Under the pieces are notes generated by a model, which was given only the letters and a program-made list of their open reading frames with translations, had not been told where the DNA came from and did no database searches. Shown here one piece after another: positions 15,338 through 23,666 of a DNA stretch of 64,000 nucleotides (positions are counted from its first letter, which is position 1; each line of letters begins with the position of its first letter). The translations under genes were made by a program, and so were the position numbers. Origin of the DNA: Methylovulum miyakonense HT12 (GTDB lineage Bacteria > Pseudomonadota > Gammaproteobacteria > Methylococcales > Methylomonadaceae); contig NZ_KB913025.1 in assembly GCF_000384075.1 (NCBI RefSeq), positions 436,238-500,237 of the forward strand, written 5' to 3'.

Positions 15338-18300
15338 ATGAAATTAACAATTTTACATCTGAGCGATATTCATATTCATAACTCTTCAGATTTAATTCTG
15401 AAACAAGCTAATAAAATTGCATCTGCTTGCTTTACTTCTGCAAGGGATAGTGACGCTTGTTTAATTATCGTTACTGGCGACATTGCCTATAGTGGAGAAA
15501 AACAACAATATGATGAGGCTTATGTATTTTTATCCCTCATTAAAGAAGAGATTCAGCAAGAAGGCTGCCCTTTAGTCGACATAATTACCGTTCCTGGCAA
15601 TCACGATTGCTCATTGATTCCTGAAAATAAATCAAGAACGATTGTTATTGATGGAGTAATTGCTTACCCAGAAGAAGCGTTAGACGAAAATATAATTGAT
15701 ACATGTACAACCCCTCAAAAATCTTACTTTGACTTCCAAGATCAAATTACTGAGAAGACGCCAATATTTAGACATAAACTCTGGAACGAATACGAATTTA
15801 TTGTCAATGAAAAAATTCTAAGAGTTTCAGCAATCAATGCAGCTTGGATGTCAAGAATACCTGAGAAACAAGGTGAACTTGTATTTCCAATAGAGTTATT
15901 TAGTAAATCAATAGAAGAACACTCCAACATTCGATTCGCTTTACTCCACCAACCATTAAATTGGTATTGCCAAAAAAGCTATCATCCATTAAGGCAATCG
16001 CTCAGAAATTATGCTGACATAATTCTTTCAGGTCATGAACATCTTTCAAGTTCTGGAACTATTAAAGATGTTCATAATGGAAGTAGCCTCTACTTTGAAG
16101 CTGGAGCATTGCAACCGGATGAAAGCAACATGCCCCCTCAATTTTCAGTAATTTTTCTTTCGTTTAGATCGAATAGTGTTGAGGAATATAGATGTTCAAT
16201 TGAAGAAGATACTTTGCTAAAACAAGATGTTAATAGCCATCTACTTTTTGATGAATCAATAAAACAAAACGGTAAATCAGAATTAACGAAAGACTTCCAA
16301 AATCTTCTTGCTGATCCTGGGGGAAATTTTACTCACCCTGAAAAAGATAGTATTAATTTGGATGATATTTTTGTTTATCCTGATGTGAAGCAGATGGCCG
16401 TTGAAATAACTAATGAAAATATTTTTGTTTCAATCGAAAAAATACTTTTCAAAAACCACATAAAACAGCGAATAATTCTTTTAGGGGAAGAAAAGTCTGG
16501 TAAAACCACAACTCTTCTTAGATTATTTAACCAATACCATCGAGAAGGTCTTTTTCCAGTATACATTAAGGCCAATGGACTATCTTCTTCATCTGAAAAA
16601 GAAATAAAAAAACTAATCAATCGTCATGTTAAATCCCAATATTCAACGCCTTCTATTTTAGATTTATCTGAAAAGGAGAAGAAAATAGTTCTAGTTGACG
16701 ATATTAATAAAGTCAACTCAAGAGCATTACATTCACTAATCCAATATTTGGAAAAGCACTTTAGTGAAATAGTCTTAACAGCAAATACTGAATTTGAATT
16801 TGCTAACTTGGTAAATCAAGATGCTATTAATTCATTGGCAGCTTTTGATACTTATGAATTACAAAGATTCAATTTAAGACTGAGACATCAATTAATTAAA
16901 AAATGGTGTCTTTGTGGAACAGTTAATACAAAACCAGAATTGGATGAGCAAGTTCATAAAATTGAAGGTTTAGTAAATACTATTATTGGAAAAAGCTTGG
17001 TCCCCTCTCAACCCATTTACTTATTAATATTGATACAAAGTTGCCAGCGTGACCAACAAAATGAACTTCAAAATAGTAGTTTTGCCTATTATTATCAATA
17101 TATTATTACAAAAAGTTTCGGTGAAAACGGCGTTAAGCGGGAAGAATTAGACGCTCTTTTTAATTACTTATCTCAATTTGCGTGGTTTTTAAGAAAAGAA
17201 AATCTACAAGAAATTGCATTTAAGGATTTTAAATCATTTAATCAAGGATTTTGCGAACTATTTGATACAGTAGATTTAAATGAAAGATTACTATTGCTGT
17301 GTAAGGCAAAAATTCTAATTAAACGAGGTGAATATTATTCGTTCACATATCCTTACATTTATTATTACTTTTTAGGCAAGTTTTTAGCAGATAATTTACA
17401 TAAAACCGAAATAAAAGAGATGGTTGAATACTACTGCGATAATTTGTATAAATACCAAAATGCACATGCAATTTTATTTCTTACCCATCACAATAATAAC
17501 CATCCTTGGTTGATTAAACGCATATTATCCGTATTACAGGGCTGTTTTAAAGACTGCCGCGCTATGGAGTTTGATGGCGATGTAGAAAAAATCAACACTC
17601 TAATTGATACAACTGCTCATTTACTTATAGCAGAGCCAGATGTAGATAAAAATCAAGAAAATCGCCGTCAAATCCAAGACGAAATGGAAACGAAAAATCA
17701 TCGCGAAAAAGAAGAAAGTGATGAAATAGAAGAGGGAATTAGCGTTTCATATAAGCTCAATCTTTTATTACGAACAGCCGAAATTCTTGGGCAAATACTT
17801 AAAAACTATTATGGTTCATTAGAACGAGGCGTTAAAAAAGAGCTTATTAATGAAATTTTTAATAGTCCTTTACGATTTTTAGGAACGCTATTTGAATCTG
17901 TTACAAATGACCCATTAGTTTTAGTTAAAGAAATAGAAAGTGCTATTGGAAAAGAGCAACCTCATTTATTACCAGAAAAAAAAGAAGAGCTAGCGAAAAA
18001 ATTAATTTTTCATTTGTTAGGGATTTTAGGAACAGGGTTAATTTTACGAACAGCTCAATTTGTAAGCTCAAGCAAGCTTCAAGAAGATATTTCAGTAGTA
18101 GTCCAAAGCAATGAATCCACTAATGCCTATAAATTAATAGAAGCAGCAACGCATCTTTCCCAACCCGGTCATTTGCCCCTTGAAGGCCTTAAAAAACTTG
18201 CGTTGGATATTAAAGATAATTTCTTTGCATTTAAAATTCTTCAATCTCTTGCTGTTTACCATTTATACCAATTCCATATGAGGGAACCGGAAAAGCAAAA

Positions 18301-18382
18301 ACTGTGTAGCTATTTGGATATTGAAATATCAAAGTCACATAAAATTGATTTTCAAACAAGAAAAAGTAAGTTATTGAAATAA
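15338..18382 (+). CDS. Metallophosphoesterase-STAND/NACHT-like NTPase fusion; candidate defence protein
   Basis: A 1014-residue protein. Residues 1-275 form a calcineurin-like metallophosphoesterase with all metal-binding motifs: Asp10 and His12 (LSDIHIH), Asp48 (TGDIAYSG), Asn88-His89 (PGNHD), His204 and GHEH at 232-235. Residues 360-690 form a P-loop NTPase: Walker A GEEKSGKT (383-390), Walker B IVLVDDIN (450-456), a sensor-like IVLTANTE, the NACHT-type proline motif SQPIYLLIL (557-565), and a winged-helix-like end FTYPYIYYYFLGKFLA. Residues 690-1014 are helical and charged, probably the sensor or oligomerisation part. The gene is visibly AT-rich compared with its neighbours and is flanked by an insertion sequence and two toxin-antitoxin pairs. 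In STAND proteins a trigger binds the C terminus, NTP drives assembly and the N-terminal effector is switched on; here the effector would be a phosphodiesterase or nuclease. Domain calls are firm; the defence role is inferred. Confidence 0.82.
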   Translation: MKLTILHLSDIHIHNSSDLILKQANKIASACFTSARDSDACLIIVTGDIAYSGEKQQYDEAYVFLSLIKEEIQQEGCPLVDIITVPGNHDCSLIPENKSRTIVIDGVIAYPEEALDENIIDTCTTPQKSYFDFQDQITEKTPIFRHKLWNEYEFIVNEKILRVSAINAAWMSRIPEKQGELVFPIELFSKSIEEHSNIRFALLHQPLNWYCQKSYHPLRQSLRNYADIILSGHEHLSSSGTIKDVHNGSSLYFEAGALQPDESNMPPQFSVIFLSFRSNSVEEYRCSIEEDTLLKQDVNSHLLFDESIKQNGKSELTKDFQNLLADPGGNFTHPEKDSINLDDIFVYPDVKQMAVEITNENIFVSIEKILFKNHIKQRIILLGEEKSGKTTTLLRLFNQYHREGLFPVYIKANGLSSSSEKEIKKLINRHVKSQYSTPSILDLSEKEKKIVLVDDINKVNSRALHSLIQYLEKHFSEIVLTANTEFEFANLVNQDAINSLAAFDTYELQRFNLRLRHQLIKKWCLCGTVNTKPELDEQVHKIEGLVNTIIGKSLVPSQPIYLLILIQSCQRDQQNELQNSSFAYYYQYIITKSFGENGVKREELDALFNYLSQFAWFLRKENLQEIAFKDFKSFNQGFCELFDTVDLNERLLLLCKAKILIKRGEYYSFTYPYIYYYFLGKFLADNLHKTEIKEMVEYYCDNLYKYQNAHAILFLTHHNNNHPWLIKRILSVLQGCFKDCRAMEFDGDVEKINTLIDTTAHLLIAEPDVDKNQENRRQIQDEMETKNHREKEESDEIEEGISVSYKLNLLLRTAEILGQILKNYYGSLERGVKKELINEIFNSPLRFLGTLFESVTNDPLVLVKEIESAIGKEQPHLLPEKKEELAKKLIFHLLGILGTGLILRTAQFVSSSKLQEDISVVVQSNESTNAYKLIEAATHLSQPGHLPLEGLKKLALDIKDNFFAFKILQSLAVYHLYQFHMREPEKQKLCSYLDIEISKSHKIDFQTRKSKLLK

Positions 18383-18405
18383 TATAATTTATAAAGGATC
18401 AATTC

Positions 18406-18624
18406 ATGATTAGTCTTAGCCATCAAGAGATATACCAACAAGCCAACCAATTACCGCCTTTAGAAAAATTACGTTTGGCAGAATTGCTCTTAGCCGATTT
18501 GGATGCGCCAAATCCTGAAGTTGATGCCGTCTGGCATGAAGAGGCACAAAAACGATGGCAAGCCTATCAATCAGGAGAATTAAAAACTGTCAGTTATAGT
18601 GCTGTCATGCAGAAATATAAATGA
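18406..18624 (+). CDS. Addiction-module antitoxin (ParE partner, CHP02574-like)
   Basis: A 72-residue protein with the pattern of short antitoxins paired with ParE: LPPLEKLRLAELLLADLDAP followed by VDAVWHEEAQKRWQAYQSGE, where the acidic/aromatic helix would mask the toxin. AAAGGATC lies before the ATG. Its stop overlaps the toxin ATG by 4 bases. It follows the large metallophosphoesterase-STAND gene by only 23 bases, so the three may be cotranscribed. Confidence 0.85.
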   Translation: MISLSHQEIYQQANQLPPLEKLRLAELLLADLDAPNPEVDAVWHEEAQKRWQAYQSGELKTVSYSAVMQKYK

Positions 18625-18923
18625 ACATCGAATTCCTGGAAGCAGCTCAAGCCGAGTTGGACGATGCTTTTAATTGGTATGAAACTCAACAAGCCAATTT
18701 AGGCGTGCAATTTTTAAACGAGTTTGATGACGCAGTAAGGCGAATATGCCTGTTTCCAAAGGCTTATGCACTTTTTTCGGGTGAGATAAGAAGATGCTTA
18801 ATAAAGCGTTTTCCCTACGGCATTTTGTATGGCTTAGATGCGGATAGGCTTGTAATCGTCGCTGTCGCCCATTTGCATCGCAAACCGGATTATTGGTTGG
18901 AACGTATAAACGTCCCACAATAA
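18621..18923 (+). CDS. RelE/ParE family toxin
   Basis: A 100-residue ParE-fold protein: EFLEAAQAELDDAFNWYETQ, a central FPKAYALFSGEIRRCLIKRF, FPYGILYGLDADRLVIVAVA and the C-terminal HLHRKPDYWLER. These are typical of the ParE branch, which poisons gyrase, rather than the mRNA-cutting RelE branch; the target is not proven here. Paired with the antitoxin just upstream through an ATGA overlap. Confidence 0.9.
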   Translation: MNIEFLEAAQAELDDAFNWYETQQANLGVQFLNEFDDAVRRICLFPKAYALFSGEIRRCLIKRFPYGILYGLDADRLVIVAVAHLHRKPDYWLERINVPQ

Positions 18924-18938
18924 AAACCTTGGATGGGG

Positions 18939-18957
18939 ACGGGGGTCGTAACCCCCG
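18939..18957. terminator. Stem-loop after the ParE pair
   Basis: GGGGGT (18941-18946), a CGTA tetraloop and ACCCCC (18951-18956). The stem is strong but no T-run follows, so this could be a terminator of unusual form or a repeat-element hairpin. It sits between the convergent toxin gene and pqqE. Confidence 0.4.
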
Positions 18958-19095
18958 CCTCTAACGTTTCAATGCTACCGCCATTTTTGAATCCAACAAT
19001 GAACTTTGCGGACGGGGCGACATGCCCGGTCCAGCTGAAGTTTGCTGTTACTGGTCAATAGGATTGTTTGGCCAGCTGTTTTTTCAGCCCCATTG

Positions 19096-20229
19096 CTAAT
19101 CCATACCCCGCGAATTTTTACTGTTACGAAAAACCAACGGTTTCTCATCAGCGGCCAATGCAGCCACCCTTGCCGACTCTATCGCCTGCCCTATCACCCC
19201 ATGCTCAGGCGATTTGCTGCATACCGGATCGGTGTTGTACATGTCGCCCGTCAGCAAATACGCTTGGCAACGGCAACCGCCGAAATCTTTTTCCTTTTCA
19301 TCGCAGCTGCGGCAAGGCTCTTTCATCCAGTCAAAGCCACGGAAAAAATTGAAGGTTTTGGATTCATACCAAATCTCTTCGATGCTGTAATCGTTGACAT
19401 TCGGGCATTCCAAGCCTGGCAGTTCACGCGCGGAATGGCAGGGCAACGCCACCCCGTCCGGCGCGATGGTCAAAAATGTCGTCCCCCAGCCGTTCATACA
19501 GGCTTTCGGGCGGTCTTCGTAAAAATCCGGCACGACGTAATAGATTTTCATCTTACCCGCGACTTTCTCTTTATAGGCTTGGGCAATCGCTTCGGCTTTT
19601 TCAAATTGTTCTTGGGTCGGCAACAACAAATCACGGTTGATATGCGCCCAACCGTAATATTGCGTGTTGGCCAATTCCAGATAATCCGCGCCCAATTCTT
19701 CCGCCATCGCCAAAATTTCCGGCATTTGATGGATGTTTTCGCGGTGGATCACCACGCACAGCACCATTGGGTAGCCGTGTTTTTTGACCAGATGCGCAAC
19801 CTGTTTCTTATGTTCAAACGAAGCCGTACCCGCGATATGGTCGTTAAGCTCCTGGGTGCTGGCTTGGATGCTGACTTGGATATGGTCTAGCCCCGCTTCT
19901 TTCAACTGGACGATTTTTTCCTCGGTCATACCATAACCCGATGTAATCAGGTTGGAATAGTAGCCCAACTCGCGGGCGTGTCTGACTAATTCCGGCAAAT
20001 CTTGGCGCGTCAACGGTTCGCCACCGGAAAATCCCAGTTGCACCGCGCCCATTTTCCGCGCTTGCGTCAAAACACGCTTCCAATCGTCGGTGCTTAACTC
20101 GGTTTTATAGCTCGCATAGTCCAAGGGATTCGAGCAATACGGGCATTGCAAGGGGCAAGAATAAGTGAGTTCCGCCAGTAACCAGCGTGGCGGTGTGGGT
20201 TTGATTTGGTTATTGTTGTATCCAGCCAT
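19096..20229 (-). CDS. pqqE: PQQ biosynthesis radical SAM enzyme PqqE
   Basis: Forms the first carbon-carbon bond of pyrroloquinoline quinone between Glu and Tyr of the precursor peptide PqqA. At 377 residues it has the radical SAM cluster Cys25-x3-Cys29-x2-Cys32 (CPLQCPYC), the SAM-binding GFSGGEPL, and a C-terminal SPASM domain with two more clusters ([43 protein letters not shown]). Its start overlaps the end of pqqD by 20 bases. pqqA, pqqB and pqqC are not adjacent. PQQ serves methanol dehydrogenase in methanotrophs. Confidence 0.96.
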   Translation of the reverse strand: MAGYNNNQIKPTPPRWLLAELTYSCPLQCPYCSNPLDYASYKTELSTDDWKRVLTQARKMGAVQLGFSGGEPLTRQDLPELVRHARELGYYSNLITSGYGMTEEKIVQLKEAGLDHIQVSIQASTQELNDHIAGTASFEHKKQVAHLVKKHGYPMVLCVVIHRENIHQMPEILAMAEELGADYLELANTQYYGWAHINRDLLLPTQEQFEKAEAIAQAYKEKVAGKMKIYYVVPDFYEDRPKACMNGWGTTFLTIAPDGVALPCHSARELPGLECPNVNDYSIEEIWYESKTFNFFRGFDWMKEPCRSCDEKEKDFGGCRCQAYLLTGDMYNTDPVCSKSPEHGVIGQAIESARVAALAADEKPLVFRNSKNSRGMD

Positions 20230-20479
20230 TGTTTAAGGCGACCTCCAAGAAAGCGGAAATATCAGGGTGCAAACCGGATGTGGCAAATTTTTGCTCCAGT
20301 TCCGTGACGATGTCGGCCAGCGTCCGCTCACCATCACAACATTTTAGGATTTCCGCCGAACTTTGGTTAAGCTCGACCATGCCTTCAGGGTAGAGGATGA
20401 CGAATTTTTGCTGGGCTTCTTCCCATTGCAAACGGTGCGTGCGGGAAAAATGGATGGGCAGTTGCGGGTTTATAGTCAT
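20210..20479 (-). CDS. pqqD: PQQ biosynthesis peptide chaperone PqqD
   Basis: An 89-residue PqqD-fold protein that binds the PqqA peptide and presents it to PqqE. The family core is visible: [40 protein letters not shown] and [10 protein letters not shown]. It overlaps pqqE by 20 bases, so the pair is translationally coupled. The upstream gene is unrelated (IHF-like, opposite strand), so this pqqDE unit has its own promoter in the 360-base gap. Confidence 0.93.
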   Translation of the reverse strand: MTINPQLPIHFSRTHRLQWEEAQQKFVILYPEGMVELNQSSAEILKCCDGERTLADIVTELEQKFATSGLHPDISAFLEVALNNGWIQQ

Positions 20480-20841
20480 AAGTTTGGGTGTTTGGATGGG
20501 GGTGTCGCCGTTTTGTTGACGGCCTTATTGATGGTGCCAACGCAATTTTAACAAAATCGGCCTGTTTAATAACCAGAACATTTTCACCTTCATTGGCAAG
20601 CCCAAAGCCGATAATCGCCTTCTCAGGGATGTGACCGGCATAAAGCCCGAAAGACGTTTTTTGGTATCACAATTGCTTATAGTACCTGTTTAAAAATAAA
20701 ACCTTATAAAAAACCGATAGCTTGCCTGATTGCACATAAAACCTGCTGGATTTTTGTGGCATATCACTTAGCCACTGCGTGATATGCCACAGTTTCCGGC
20801 AAAGCAACTGGCAGGCAAGCACTAACACAGGAAAACTGGCA
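20480..20841. other. Intergenic region with possible gene remnant and nested inverted repeats
   Basis: 362 bases between divergent pqqD and the IHF-like gene. On the minus strand the stretch 20540-20666 is open and protein-like (FGLYAGHIPEKAIIGFGLAN then EGENVLVIKQADFVKIAL), but it has no clear start and no family I recognise, so it may be the leftover tail of a lost gene. The right half holds the nested inverted repeats listed separately. Confidence 0.45.
20720..20820. repeat. Nested inverted repeats upstream of the IHF-like gene
   Basis: The inner pair is perfect over 13 bases: TGTGGCATATCAC (20755-20767) and its inverted copy (20779-20791) around an 11-base centre. The outer pair is GCTTGCCTG (20720-20728) with CAGGCAAGC (20812-20820). 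The whole can fold into one long hairpin or cruciform ending 21 bases before the start codon. It is a candidate operator or leader structure for the IHF-like gene. Confidence 0.8.
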
Positions 20842-21135
20842 ATGACCAAAACCGATCTGATCAGGGCAATCTCGCAAAAACAACCTCATTTACGTAAAAA
20901 AGCAGTGGAGCAAGCGGTCAACTGTATCCTTGAACGCATCGCCGAAGCGTTGATGGCAAAACAGCGTGTGGAAATCCGCAATTTTGGCGTGTTTTCGGTA
21001 CATTACCGTATTTCCCGTAAAGGCCGGGATTTCATTTCCGGCGACACTTTGCATGTGCCGCCACGCTATGCCGCGCATTTTAAGGCCGGCAAGGAACTGC
21101 GGGTGAGGATTGCGGCATCGGCTAAAAAAGCTTGA
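20842..21135 (+). CDS. IHF-beta/HU-like DNA-bending protein, atypical arm
   Basis: A 97-residue member of the bacterial DNA-bending family. The N terminus (MTKTDLIRAISQKQPHLRKK), the central VEIRNFGVFSVHYR and the end RYAAHFKAGKELRVRI align with the integration host factor beta chain. The tip of the DNA-binding arm, normally GRNPKTG with a proline that wedges between base pairs, reads GRDFISG here, so Phe64 stands where Pro64 is expected. AGGAAA precedes the ATG at 20842. The protein may be a paralogue with altered bending; a normal ihfB is expected elsewhere. Confidence 0.85.
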   Translation: MTKTDLIRAISQKQPHLRKKAVEQAVNCILERIAEALMAKQRVEIRNFGVFSVHYRISRKGRDFISGDTLHVPPRYAAHFKAGKELRVRIAASAKKA

Positions 21136-21185
21136 GCCACGAGGCATCGTGGGGATGTTGAATACAACCGCCCCACTACCAAAAA

Positions 21186-23666
21186 TCATCCTTTCCGCAA
21201 CACCGTCAACGGCGCCTTATCCAATACCCCACGCAAGCCCCAACATCCGGTAACCCCGACGCCCACCGCGCCAATGACCGGCACCAGCAAGCAAACATAA
21301 AAATTGGGCTGGTAAGCCATGTTCATGACGCGGGTGTACAAGGCAAACACGACGGCTTCGGAAACCAGCACCGCGACCACGCCAGAGATAAAACCCAAGG
21401 CGCCGAATTCAACCATCTGGTTTTTGCGTAACAAGCCACGGTTTGCGCCCAAGGTGCGCATCAACGCGCCTTCATAAATGCGGCTGTCCAGCGTCGCATA
21501 CACGGCGGCGAACAGCACGGTAAAGCCTGCCATCAGGGCGAAATATAACAAATAATTAATGGCTTGGGTCAGCTGGGTGATGATAGTTTTAAATTGCTGC
21601 AAAATCGCGTCCACTTCCATAATGGTGGTATTGGGGTATTTTTTCACCAGCGCGTTCAGGCGGTTTTTTTCCGTGCGGGAGAGGTAAAAGCTAGTCAGAT
21701 AGGTGCTGGGAAACGCGTCCAAGGTGCCTTTTGAAAAAATCATATAGAAATTCGGCTTCATCGTGTCCCAGCGCAAGCTGCGTAGGCTGGCGACGGTGGC
21801 GGTGAACTGCTCGCTGCCGACGGTGAAGGTGAGCACATCGCCGATTTTTATTTTCAGGCTGTCGGCAAGCTTTTGCTCGACTGACACCCAGCCCGCTTTG
21901 CCGTCCGCCCACCATTGCCCGTCGGTGATCTTATTTTCATCCGGCAAGGTTTCCGTCCATGTCAGGCTTAATTCGCGGTGGGTGGCGGCATCGCCTTGGC
22001 TGTCTTTGCTGACCCGTTTTTGCACGGGGATGTTGTTGATTTCAACCAATCGTCCGCGCACCACCGGATAAAACTGGCTGCCGCTGATGTGTTGCTGCGC
22101 CAATTCTTCGGCAAATCCGGCTTGCTGCTGCGGGAAAATGTTCAGGGCGAAATGGTTGGGCGCGTTGTCCGGCAATTGCTGTTGCCAATTGTCCAGCAAA
22201 TCATTGCGCACGGTGAAACTTAAGATCATGGCGACCAAGGTCAGGCTAAACGCGAGTATCTGGCTGATGCTGGCCTGCCGGTTCCTGGCCAAACCTTGCA
22301 GGCCAAAGCGCCAGCCCAGACTTGCCAGCGGCAAATGTCTTAGCGCTGTCAACAAGGCAAAAACCAGCAAACCCAGCACCAACACACCAGACGCGCCCAC
22401 ACCCAGCAAAGTGGCGGTCATCGGCAAATCATCGGTGTATTGCCACACCAATAAGCCCACCATGCCCAAGGCCAAACCGTACACCAGCCACGCACTGGCA
22501 GGCAAGGGTTCCAACTCCCGGCGCAACACGCGCAAGGGCGAAACTTGTTTCAGCCGCAACAAAGGCGGCAAGGCAAAACCTAACAGCACCGCCAAACCAA
22601 TGGCAAAACCAAACATCACCGCCGGAAGACCAGGGGCGGCCAGGCGTTTAGGCAATAAGTCCTTTAACAACAGGAACAGGCCTTCTTGCGCAAACCAACC
22701 CAACAAACAGCCCAAGCCACTCGCCACCACGCCCAGCACGATAAATTGGCTACCATACAGCCACAAAATCTCATTCTGCTTACAGCCCAAACAGCGCAAC
22801 AACGCCGTGTTGTCAAAATGGCGTTCGGTGTAACGGCGGGTCGCCATCGCAATCGCCACGCCGGAAATGATGATGACCAAGGTGCTGGATAAGCCCAGAT
22901 AACGCTCGGCACGGTCAAGGGCGGAACCTAATTCAGGACGGTCATTGTGGATGTCCATCAGGCGTTGCGAGGGGTTTAGCTGCGGTTTCAGCCATTGGTT
23001 GAAGGTTAGCAAGTCCTGGGTTGCGCCGATGAATTGGAAAAAATAATGGACGTGGCTGCCGGGCTGGATGATGCGGGTGGCGGGCAAATCGGCGGCGTTC
23101 ATCATCACCCGCGGCGAGAAGCTGTAAAAATCGCCTTGTTTGTCGGGTTCGTAAGTGATGATGCGGGTGACGGTCAACGGCAGTTCGCCCACGGTCAGGG
23201 TGTCGCCCAGTTGCAGCTTCAAAGCAGGCAGGATGCGTTTCTCCACCCAGACTTCACCGGCTGGCGGGCCTTGTGGCGTGGCGGTTTCTTGCGCGTAATC
23301 GGCGGTCGTGGTTTTTAATTGCCCGCGCAAAGGATAATTGCTGGTCACGGCTTTGATGCTGGCTAAGAGCATTTCTTCATGTTCGATCAGGACGCTAGTA
23401 AATTCCACGGTTTGCGCACGGGCCAAATGCAGTTGTCCCGATTTTTCCGCCCAACTTTCCGGCATCGTGTTGGAGCTGGTCACGACCAAATCCGCCGCCA
23501 GAAATTCAGCGGTTTGGTTGGTCATGGTGCGTTGCAGACGGTCGGAAAATAACGCGATTGCGGTGGAGCTGGTCACGGCGATGACCAAGGCCAACAGCAA
23601 AATCGTCAGCTCGCCCGAACGGCTATCGCGCCAGAGCAAACGCAAAGCAAGGCTGAACCGATTCAT
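21186..23666 (-). CDS. ybbP: ABC transporter permease, FtsX/YbbP family
   Basis: An 826-residue inner-membrane permease, close to E. coli YbbP in length. An N-terminal membrane helix (LTILLLALVIAVTS) is followed by a large periplasmic domain, a cluster of helices near residues 255-480 and a second half with another periplasmic domain and three C-terminal helices, the duplicated FtsX layout. The start at 23666 overlaps the end of the ATPase gene by 4 bases, giving translational coupling. With YbbA it forms a MacB-type complex acting on envelope lipids or lipoproteins; the substrate is unknown. Confidence 0.88.
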   Translation of the reverse strand: MNRFSLALRLLWRDSRSGELTILLLALVIAVTSSTAIALFSDRLQRTMTNQTAEFLAADLVVTSSNTMPESWAEKSGQLHLARAQTVEFTSVLIEHEEMLLASIKAVTSNYPLRGQLKTTTADYAQETATPQGPPAGEVWVEKRILPALKLQLGDTLTVGELPLTVTRIITYEPDKQGDFYSFSPRVMMNAADLPATRIIQPGSHVHYFFQFIGATQDLLTFNQWLKPQLNPSQRLMDIHNDRPELGSALDRAERYLGLSSTLVIIISGVAIAMATRRYTERHFDNTALLRCLGCKQNEILWLYGSQFIVLGVVASGLGCLLGWFAQEGLFLLLKDLLPKRLAAPGLPAVMFGFAIGLAVLLGFALPPLLRLKQVSPLRVLRRELEPLPASAWLVYGLALGMVGLLVWQYTDDLPMTATLLGVGASGVLVLGLLVFALLTALRHLPLASLGWRFGLQGLARNRQASISQILAFSLTLVAMILSFTVRNDLLDNWQQQLPDNAPNHFALNIFPQQQAGFAEELAQQHISGSQFYPVVRGRLVEINNIPVQKRVSKDSQGDAATHRELSLTWTETLPDENKITDGQWWADGKAGWVSVEQKLADSLKIKIGDVLTFTVGSEQFTATVASLRSLRWDTMKPNFYMIFSKGTLDAFPSTYLTSFYLSRTEKNRLNALVKKYPNTTIMEVDAILQQFKTIITQLTQAINYLLYFALMAGFTVLFAAVYATLDSRIYEGALMRTLGANRGLLRKNQMVEFGALGFISGVVAVLVSEAVVFALYTRVMNMAYQPNFYVCLLVPVIGAVGVGVTGCWGLRGVLDKAPLTVLRKG

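Noticed and set aside
19042-19890. 282-codon plus-strand frame overlapping pqqE
   Set aside because: Antisense to pqqE, which has all its cysteine motifs; composition is that of a mirror frame (rich in Arg, His, Phe).
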